Shown here: positions 1 through 5,896 of the stretch, piece by piece
How the letters are laid out: every line of letters begins with the position of its first letter
How positions within the stretch are numbered: position 1 is the stretch's first letter
Assembly (NCBI GenBank): GCA_016839845.1
Contig: JAEOTL010000119.1
Location: 1-7,372 of the forward strand
Length of the DNA stretch: 7,372 nucleotides
Source: Promethearchaeota archaeon
GTDB lineage: Archaea > Asgardarchaeota > Lokiarchaeia > Sigynarchaeales > SOKP01
Direction of reading: 5' to 3'
Made by a program: the position numbers and the translations under genes
Notes under the pieces: model-generated
Told to the model about the DNA's origin: nothing
The model's database searches: none
Seen by the model: only the letters and a program-made list of their open reading frames with translations

Positions 1-2
1 TA

Positions 3-1250
3 TTGATTAGTGGGATTTTAATTATTTTTTTAATGATAAGTATAGGAATGATGGATAATTTAGATGGTATACTCGCACGTTTAACAAATAAAAAAAGTCC
101 AAGAGGATCATATCAAGATTTGATATTCGACAGAATAAATGATGGAATTATTCTCATTAGTCCTATCTTTTCACACTATACCCAAATAAGTTCTATTTTA
201 TTTCTATTATTTACTGTATTTATATTTGAAAACTTGCGTTCTATCCATATTTCAGTAGGAATTCCTATATTTAGTACCCTATCAGAAAGACATGCTCGAT
301 TAGTTTTTCAAATTGGATATATTGGAATAAGTTCTTGTGGATTTTATCTTACATTTTTGGGTTATACCCCCCAAATCCAAATTTTTGGAAAGATTATAAA
401 TTTCTGGCCGAATTTAGATATTTTATATGTTTGTTTAGGATTTATTTCTATAATTGGTATAGCTCAGCTAATGTTAAAAATATCTAAAACAAAAATTTCT
501 CCATTAAAATTATCAATTAATAAAAAATCAAAAGTAAATAGTGGGGAAAATAAACTAAATGAATTTGTTGCCCTTCATGAAGAAACAAGTAGAGAAGAAT
601 TTGAAGAGGTATTTAAAAACATCGTCTCAGCTACATATCTTAATGAATATAAATACAAAATAAAGCGATTAAGTTATTTTCAAGGAAAATCACTAAATAG
701 GATTATAAAAAATCCAAAGATATTATTTCTGATTAGTTTGATAACAGGTTTCATGTTTTTTTTAATACTTTTACTCAAGCTTAAATTGAAATCATTAAAT
801 TTTATAATTGAAACCTTATTTATTGTTTTTATTATTGCTTATTTCTTGTTGTTTATGGGACATTTAAAAAGATTATTATATTATTCAGCTTATAAAAGAT
901 ACTTGTCAATTCATTATCTTATCTTCTTCCAGTTGTTAGATTTGATAACAGAAGTATTACTTCTTAGTATTTTAGCTGTTACCATCCCAAATAATACGAG
1001 TCAAATATATGTGATTTTATGTTTAATTGTTCAATTATGTCGCGTAGCTAATACATTGAATCAAAGAAGAAAAGTTATTAAATCAAAAACATATTTACCA
1101 CACACTTTTTTTATTATTATTAACTTACTTGCATTAATAGGAATACTTTTTAATTCTTTCATTCAAGAGATATATTGTTTGAGCGGTTCTACTTTACTAT
1201 TATCATTTTTCCTTATTAGAAATATTTACAAAACAAATTCTCTCTTATAA
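3..1250 (+). CDS. CDP-alcohol phosphatidyltransferase family membrane protein with long C-terminal extension (5' end outside window)
   Basis: Residue numbers count from the codon at position 3. The family signature D-x2-D-G-x2-A-R-x8-G-x3-D-x3-D is complete: D18, D21, G22, A25, R26, G35, D39, D43. In known members these aspartates bind divalent metal and the CDP-lipid, and the enzyme swaps CMP for an alcohol head group at the membrane; in archaea the products are archaetidyl-serine, -glycerol or -inositol-phosphate lipids. The exact substrate cannot be told here. Hydrophobic segments lie near residues 3-17, 62-78, 103-120 and 139-159, as expected for the catalytic core. The family normally has another membrane helix before the motif, so the TTG at position 3 is probably internal and the true start lies upstream. 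After a charged linker (about 160-235) the protein continues with some six more hydrophobic segments (about 238-260, 265-287, 303-327, 333-347, 367-386, 391-406) that I do not recognise; single-domain enzymes are usually about 200 residues. It ends TAA at 1248-1250, facing the next gene. Confidence 0.88.
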   Translation: MISGILIIFLMISIGMMDNLDGILARLTNKKSPRGSYQDLIFDRINDGIILISPIFSHYTQISSILFLLFTVFIFENLRSIHISVGIPIFSTLSERHARLVFQIGYIGISSCGFYLTFLGYTPQIQIFGKIINFWPNLDILYVCLGFISIIGIAQLMLKISKTKISPLKLSINKKSKVNSGENKLNEFVALHEETSREEFEEVFKNIVSATYLNEYKYKIKRLSYFQGKSLNRIIKNPKILFLISLITGFMFFLILLLKLKLKSLNFIIETLFIVFIIAYFLLFMGHLKRLLYYSAYKRYLSIHYLIFFQLLDLITEVLLLSILAVTIPNNTSQIYVILCLIVQLCRVANTLNQRRKVIKSKTYLPHTFFIIINLLALIGILFNSFIQEIYCLSGSTLLLSFFLIRNIYKTNSLL

Positions 1251-1316
1251 CAAATAGATTATAATAATTTTATATTTCATTTTTCCCTAAATTTTCATTG
1301 AAATCAGACGCTGAAT
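1251..1316. terminator. Convergent intergenic gap, probable transcription end region
   Basis: These 66 bases lie between the stop codons of two genes that face each other. They are very AT-rich and contain short T runs on the plus strand (around 1268-1285, including five Ts at 1280-1284), the kind of tract at which archaeal RNA polymerase tends to stop. I see no strong hairpin. The position supports a terminator role more than the sequence does. Confidence 0.35.
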
Positions 1317-4300
1317 TTACTTAATAAAGATCTCTGTGATAACATCTAAGAGAGAAGGAACCTCCCTAATTTCAAGAACTCGGCTTGTCTTAGAGTAGTT
1401 CTCTAATTGCTGCCAGATATTATGAGAATTCTGTATAAAAACTTTTAATCTTATTAATTTTTGTTTAGCAGGAATTATTTGTCCTTTGAACACATAACAT
1501 AAAGAATAATCTGCTATTGTATCCATTACTACGGAGTAGTCACCAAATTTAGCTCTATCGAGTCCTATTGAAAAAAGTTCATCACTAAATGAATTAAAAG
1601 CTGTTAAAAATCCACTAATAATCTCATCATCGAATTTCAATTCCTCTGTAAAAGGATAAGAGAACAAAAGAACACCTCCTTTCGTAATTAATAGAAGTAA
1701 GATCGGCTCCTCAATTGCTAGTTGGGTTGGTTCTATTGTACTTTCCTTTTGACTAAATTGGCGGATTTCTCCAATCCTAGGAGATGGGATTGGGTATTTA
1801 GTACTTTGGATAAACTGTCGCTCTTTATTTTGCTCCCTTTCCCATTTTTTACGTTCAGAACGGAGTTTGAAGAGATCAATGTCTTTATATATCAGTCCTT
1901 CTTCTTTTTTCGGTATAATTCTTTCAGTACGGTCTTTTTCTGGAGTATAGATTAAAGAATCACCAAATTCAGCAACATTCGCGAAAAAACAATAAGCATA
2001 GATAGATCTACGGGCATCAAAATGAGCTGCTTTAAAATCAGCTGTAACTGGAGTTAGTGCGGGATTAAGAATTATGTCTATAGGGGGTTCAAAATTCTTT
2101 AATTCTACTCTTAAATCCATATCAAGAAAGTCACGACAAGTAGAAATCACGATTCTTCCATATTCTGTATTACAAATTATTGTTTTCTGTGGAAGACTGC
2201 TGACTTTTATTCCCTCCTTAAAAAATTTTCCTGCTCCAAGGTTTATAACTGCAGGTATATGTTTTTCTTGCTCCCAAAGGATACCCTCTGGACCGAATAC
2301 TATACTAATGTTCCTCCTTGTCTCTAGATCATGAAATGAACCAGGGATTAAATACATTTCATATAGTTTGGATAGCTCTGAAATTAATTCTAAAAATCCT
2401 GCATGATTTAGATCTATTGTCAATTCTGGAAAGAGCAAAAGGTTGATCCCCTCATTGTGTGCCTTATCAATCATATGTCTGACTTTAGTTCTTAATTCCT
2501 CTACTTTGTTCTCCTTTATAGTTAGTAGTCCAGAGGAATCCATTTTATAATATTCGATCATAAAATTCCCTGTTGGTGATAATCCTATTTGGGCAATTCC
2601 GACCCTGCATTCTCTCTTTTGTACTTTAGGGACTGTTTCGAGTAAATCTCTATATACGAGTTCATATTTCTTTCTCCCCAATCTTTCGATAGCAATTCTC
2701 CTTTCTTCTTCAGCTAATTGGAGTGTTTCCCCTAATCTAGGTGATTGGCTACTTTCAATAGCGCAAGAAGGAGCTATAATACCCTTTGTACTTCGAGAGA
2801 TAGTTGGTTCTTTTATTGTGTTTAGAGCGGAAAGGAGAATAGATTCTTCCTTCTCTACCCGGTTTAATCTGTCCTGGACTTCATTAGCTTTATTTTTATA
2901 ACCTGCTTGATAAAATAAATCTAATGCTGATCTCAAATAATTAGACCCTATATTTAATAATCTTCCCTTATCATTAATATTCAATTCTTTATCCGCCTGA
3001 ATTAAGTACCAAGCAGCATCAAAATAAATTGAAGTAGCTAGAGCCCAATTAGCTACATTTTCAAATCCTCCCTTGCCATAGGAAGAAGCTGCTTTACTAA
3101 GCATCAACTTTATTTGTGGGTATAAATCTTTTTTCATTTCGAATTCGATAGATTCATCAAACTTACATCCTAATTCAAGAGCTTGGCAAAAAGCTGAATT
3201 ACCTAAAGATAGTAACTTTAATTTAGTGTCTATAAAGAGTTTACTTGCTTTTGTAAATAAATTTGCAGAGTATTCAAATCTCTCAGGTTCTCCAAACTTC
3301 TCTGCTAATTCCATACTCTCCCAAGCTCGACAAAGGTAATATATAGCTTCAAGCTCCTTTCTTTCTCTATCTAATTTATATTGTGTGCATACATTCCTAA
3401 AAACGGAGGCAGCTATCGCAAATTTCTCTGCTGATGTAGAATGTTCTCCCTTTTTTCCGGATATTATCGCCTCTTCTAGATTTATTCTCGCAATACAATA
3501 ATTTATCCTTATATGTGCTACTTGCTCAAGTTTTTTTATTCGTTCTCTATCTGGTTGGTCTTTAGATTCTAATAAAGATTGCTTTAGAAATTCTATAGCT
3601 CTTTCAAAAGCACTTGAACTTATTTTATACTGATTTATGGCTTCTTCTTGTTTTTCTTGCTTACTGTATGATTCTGCTTTCTCCAATAAAGCCCAAGCAG
3701 CATTATAATATCCCTCATAAACATATTTAGGGAGGTTTTTTAAAATATTACTAGCTTTTTCATAACACTCTATCGCTTTTAAATGGTTTTCATTTTTATG
3801 ATATGCTTTTGCTCTTTCAATTAAATTCCAAGCTTTAGCATATAGGGCTTTTTGCTCAACTCGATCTTTAAGAAGTTTATATTCAATACTATTCAAAGAC
3901 TCAGTGTGATTTTCTTGAGCTTTTTTATAATATTCTGCTGAGACAATATGGTTGCCAAGTCTATCCTCTATTCGTGCAATATATTCATATGTTGTACCCG
4001 CATAAGAATAATACCCTCTTTCTAGGCTACCTTTTATTCCTTGGTTGAATAAATCTTTAGCCTCCATTAATGTATCCTCATTTTTTGTTGAAATGCCAAT
4101 TTCCTCATAAAGAAGCCCTAATCGCATTTGAGCCGCAATAATGCCAGTACGCGATTCTGAGGCATACTTTAGATAATTTTTAGATGCTTCTGCGGCTGAT
4201 GATAACAATTTAACTCTCTCTTCTTTGGTTTCTGTAATATTAGCAAGTGTTTTATAAGCTGTATATAAAGAATTATATGCAAAAGCTTGGACTTGTCCTC

Positions 4301-5639
4301 CACCATATTTATCCCCTATTTTTTTAGCTTCATTAGCATATTTCATCATTTGTTTAATGCTTATTTCTCGTTCTTCTTCTGTTTCGGCAAATTGTACAAT
4401 AACAGCATAACAAAAGGTAAGTGATAAAAAAGAGAGCGATTTTGTCATTTCAAAAGTATTAATTGTTAAAGTTTCTAAAGCATAGTCAATCCCTCTTCTT
4501 GCATAGGAATATCTTTGATTTGGTGTAAAAAAGCTTAACTGAGCAATATTCGAATAATAAAATGATGGTAAATGTTTAACATAGAACTCTGCTGTTTCTA
4601 ATATACCTGCAAAAGCGGATTCAAAGATTTCTCCTGCTTCAGCAATTTCCTTTATATCATTCATAATTCTCTTTTGAAGAACCATGAAATTTCCACTGAG
4701 AAAGGCGTATTGATCCAAAAAATAAAGACCCATAATAGTGATATATTTATTTTTGGTCTCTCTTCCTAATTCTAAGCTTTTCTCGAGATGTCTTAGTCCT
4801 TTATCAAAATACTGGCGTTGTTCCACATCATCATCAGTATGTTGATAAGCATATAGACAGTTCATGCAACCAGACGTGTAATACAGTAAAGAAAGATATA
4901 GATGATTGTTATTCGAATCAAATAGTTTAAAACTTTCTTCACATCTATCAACAATATTCCTACAAATCTCTTTAGATTGTTTCTTCCAAAGTTTATCTCC
5001 GCCAGTCGTCAGCATTTCTATATAGCCACACTCAGCAAATAGTGAGAGAACAGAATAGAGTACATTCTTGTTTTCCATTGAAATTTCCCAAGTTTGTTTA
5101 GCAAGCTTGATTATCTTTAGCATAGAATCCTTAACTTTTATCGGATCTTCACTGAATAATATATACATAGATAAAGCACTAGAATAACCATATATAACTC
5201 TAGCAGGAATTTGTTGATCACTACTATTTGAATGAATCTCGAATAATTTAGAATTTATCTCTAGAGCTTTATCAGCTGTATCCTTAGCTTCTTCAACAGA
5301 TTCCGAAAGAGCAATACTCCAACTAATCATAAATGCTTCCAATTCCATTCCAAACAGTTCCTCTCCATTCAGTTTAAAGAAAGATTCTCCCTCTTTAAAG
5401 AGTTTAATAGCTAGTTTAACTATTTCTAAATATTCCTCCGCTGTGTTAACAATGGGACCGTAAAAAAAGAATTTTGGGATTAGGTCATTGTATATTTCTT
5501 TTACCTTCTCCAACTTTTTCTTGGAAATACATAGCTTCAAAGCTTGTTCATAAAATTTTGAAGCCTTCTTCCAATTATAGGCATCTTCTTGCTCCCGAGC
5601 TTTTTCCAGCAATTCAACTACTCCTTTTTCAAGATGCAT
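1317..5639 (-). CDS. Large TPR-repeat protein with nitrilase-fold amidohydrolase domain and putative longin-like C-terminal domain
   Basis: This 1440-residue protein has no obvious signal peptide or membrane segment, so it is likely cytoplasmic. Residues 1 to about 945 are almost wholly helical with TPR-like repeats; the clearest are about 15-48, 540-580, 598-635, 641-682 and 763-802, with the usual A/W/Y spacing and 'A..Y.KA' second helices. Residues about 1008-1262 form a carbon-nitrogen hydrolase (nitrilase superfamily) domain, with the triad Glu1072 (in FPEL), Lys1126 (in EKHIP) and Cys1168 (in STCRD). Known members cleave nitriles or amides, or transfer acyl groups, through a cysteine thioester; the substrate here is unknown. 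Residues about 1309-1440 look like a small alpha/beta longin/roadblock-type domain: two strands around a GG turn, a helix, strands, then a long helix. The start ATG at 5639 has only a weak Shine-Dalgarno match just before it, and I see no in-frame ATG close upstream. The TPR and nitrilase calls are firm; the longin-like call is by pattern only. Confidence 0.9.
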   Translation of the reverse strand: MHLEKGVVELLEKAREQEDAYNWKKASKFYEQALKLCISKKKLEKVKEIYNDLIPKFFFYGPIVNTAEEYLEIVKLAIKLFKEGESFFKLNGEELFGMELEAFMISWSIALSESVEEAKDTADKALEINSKLFEIHSNSSDQQIPARVIYGYSSALSMYILFSEDPIKVKDSMLKIIKLAKQTWEISMENKNVLYSVLSLFAECGYIEMLTTGGDKLWKKQSKEICRNIVDRCEESFKLFDSNNNHLYLSLLYYTSGCMNCLYAYQHTDDDVEQRQYFDKGLRHLEKSLELGRETKNKYITIMGLYFLDQYAFLSGNFMVLQKRIMNDIKEIAEAGEIFESAFAGILETAEFYVKHLPSFYYSNIAQLSFFTPNQRYSYARRGIDYALETLTINTFEMTKSLSFLSLTFCYAVIVQFAETEEEREISIKQMMKYANEAKKIGDKYGGGQVQAFAYNSLYTAYKTLANITETKEERVKLLSSAAEASKNYLKYASESRTGIIAAQMRLGLLYEEIGISTKNEDTLMEAKDLFNQGIKGSLERGYYSYAGTTYEYIARIEDRLGNHIVSAEYYKKAQENHTESLNSIEYKLLKDRVEQKALYAKAWNLIERAKAYHKNENHLKAIECYEKASNILKNLPKYVYEGYYNAAWALLEKAESYSKQEKQEEAINQYKISSSAFERAIEFLKQSLLESKDQPDRERIKKLEQVAHIRINYCIARINLEEAIISGKKGEHSTSAEKFAIAASVFRNVCTQYKLDRERKELEAIYYLCRAWESMELAEKFGEPERFEYSANLFTKASKLFIDTKLKLLSLGNSAFCQALELGCKFDESIEFEMKKDLYPQIKLMLSKAASSYGKGGFENVANWALATSIYFDAAWYLIQADKELNINDKGRLLNIGSNYLRSALDLFYQAGYKNKANEVQDRLNRVEKEESILLSALNTIKEPTISRSTKGIIAPSCAIESSQSPRLGETLQLAEEERRIAIERLGRKKYELVYRDLLETVPKVQKRECRVGIAQIGLSPTGNFMIEYYKMDSSGLLTIKENKVEELRTKVRHMIDKAHNEGINLLLFPELTIDLNHAGFLELISELSKLYEMYLIPGSFHDLETRRNISIVFGPEGILWEQEKHIPAVINLGAGKFFKEGIKVSSLPQKTIICNTEYGRIVISTCRDFLDMDLRVELKNFEPPIDIILNPALTPVTADFKAAHFDARRSIYAYCFFANVAEFGDSLIYTPEKDRTERIIPKKEEGLIYKDIDLFKLRSERKKWEREQNKERQFIQSTKYPIPSPRIGEIRQFSQKESTIEPTQLAIEEPILLLLITKGGVLLFSYPFTEELKFDDEIISGFLTAFNSFSDELFSIGLDRAKFGDYSVVMDTIADYSLCYVFKGQIIPAKQKLIRLKVFIQNSHNIWQQLENYSKTSRVLEIREVPSLLDVITEIFIK
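1320..1715 (-). other. Putative longin/roadblock-like (SNARE-like fold) domain at the C-terminus of the large TPR protein
   Basis: This encodes about residues 1309-1440. The predicted order is a strand (PILLLLITK), a Gly-Gly turn, a strand (VLLFSYPF), an amphipathic helix (about 1337-1355), a strand (FGDYSVVMDTI), a strand (YSLCYVFKG) and a long helix (about 1389-1415). That is the beta-beta-alpha-beta-beta-alpha order of longin, roadblock and adaptin-sigma-type domains, which bind small GTPases or adaptors in eukaryotes and are abundant in Asgard archaea. No sequence signature proves the assignment; it rests on the secondary-structure pattern. Confidence 0.5.
1854..2618 (-). other. Nitrilase-superfamily (carbon-nitrogen hydrolase) domain within the large TPR protein
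   Basis: This stretch encodes about residues 1008-1262. It opens with a strand of the form RVGIAQIGL, then has LLLFPEL with Glu1072 (codon 2424-2426), the segment NISIVFGPEG-ILWEQEKH with Lys1126 (codon 2262-2264), and IVISTCRDF with Cys1168 (codon 2136-2138). Next come an IDIILNPA strand and FDARRSIYAYCFFANVAEFG, which match the usual order of strands and helices in the superfamily. The Cys is followed by Arg-Asp, where many nitrilases have an aromatic residue then Asp or Glu. The domain may be an active amidase or glutaminase-like enzyme. Confidence 0.85.
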
Positions 5640-5642
5640 AGA

Positions 5643-5647
5643 ATCAC
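5643..5647 (-). promoter_or_regulatory. Weak Shine-Dalgarno-like site before the large TPR-nitrilase gene
   Basis: On the minus strand GTGAT lies three bases before the ATG at 5639. It can pair with the AUCAC at the 3' end of archaeal 16S rRNA. The match is only five bases and the spacing is short, so it gives limited support for this start. Confidence 0.3.
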
Positions 5648-5672
5648 AAATATTGATATTAGTGTTGTATTT

Positions 5673-5695
5673 CTACCTTAATTCCTACCTTAATT
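5673..5695. repeat. Two 11-base direct repeats with a 12-base period
   Basis: The sequence CTACCTTAATT occurs at 5673-5683 and again, exactly, at 5685-5695. The 12-base period is near one helical turn, so both copies would face roughly the same side of the DNA. They lie downstream of TATA-like boxes and upstream of the start codon of the minus-strand gene, where an archaeal repressor or activator could bind. A regulatory role is inferred from position only. Confidence 0.5.
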
Positions 5696-5713
5696 ATTGG
5701 TTTCCACTATTAA

Positions 5714-5747
5714 TATTATAAAAAAAGAAGTATATTTTCTTTATAAG
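5714..5747 (-). promoter_or_regulatory. Candidate archaeal promoter region (two TATA-like boxes) for the large TPR-nitrilase gene
   Basis: On the minus strand CTTATAAAG (5739-5747) is a good match to an archaeal TATA box and follows an A/G-rich stretch that could serve as the BRE. It would start transcription near 5717, leaving a leader of about 75 bases. A second, weaker box, TTTTATAATA (5714-5723), would start nearer 5692, inside the direct repeat. Which one is used cannot be decided from the sequence. Confidence 0.45.
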
Positions 5748-5865
5748 CTTTTATTACCTTGGGTGTTTTTAGATTTGGATTTAATTTGAAAAAGTAAACA
5801 GTTTCAGCTATTTAGACTTAATATCAGCGGAATTTCAAAGATATTGACAAAGTGTGAATAGTGTA

Positions 5866-5877
5866 GTTTTTAAAAAT
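5866..5877 (+). promoter_or_regulatory. Candidate TATA box for the HerA/VirB4-like ATPase gene, implying a leaderless mRNA
   Basis: The run TTTTTAAAAA is centred about 25 bases before the ATG at 5897, the distance expected between an archaeal TATA box and the transcription start. No Shine-Dalgarno sequence precedes the ATG. Together these suggest that transcription begins at or next to the start codon. The region is AT-rich, so a chance match is possible. Confidence 0.4.
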
Positions 5878-5896
5878 TTTCGCATACCTAGTTTTA

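Noticed and set aside
1722..1955. Plus-strand open frame of 77 codons
   Set aside because: It lies wholly antisense within the nitrilase/linker part of the large minus-strand gene and has no domain or ribosome-site support.
2074..2334. Plus-strand open frame of 86 codons
   Set aside because: It is antisense to the nitrilase domain, whose conserved residues show that the minus strand is the coding one here.
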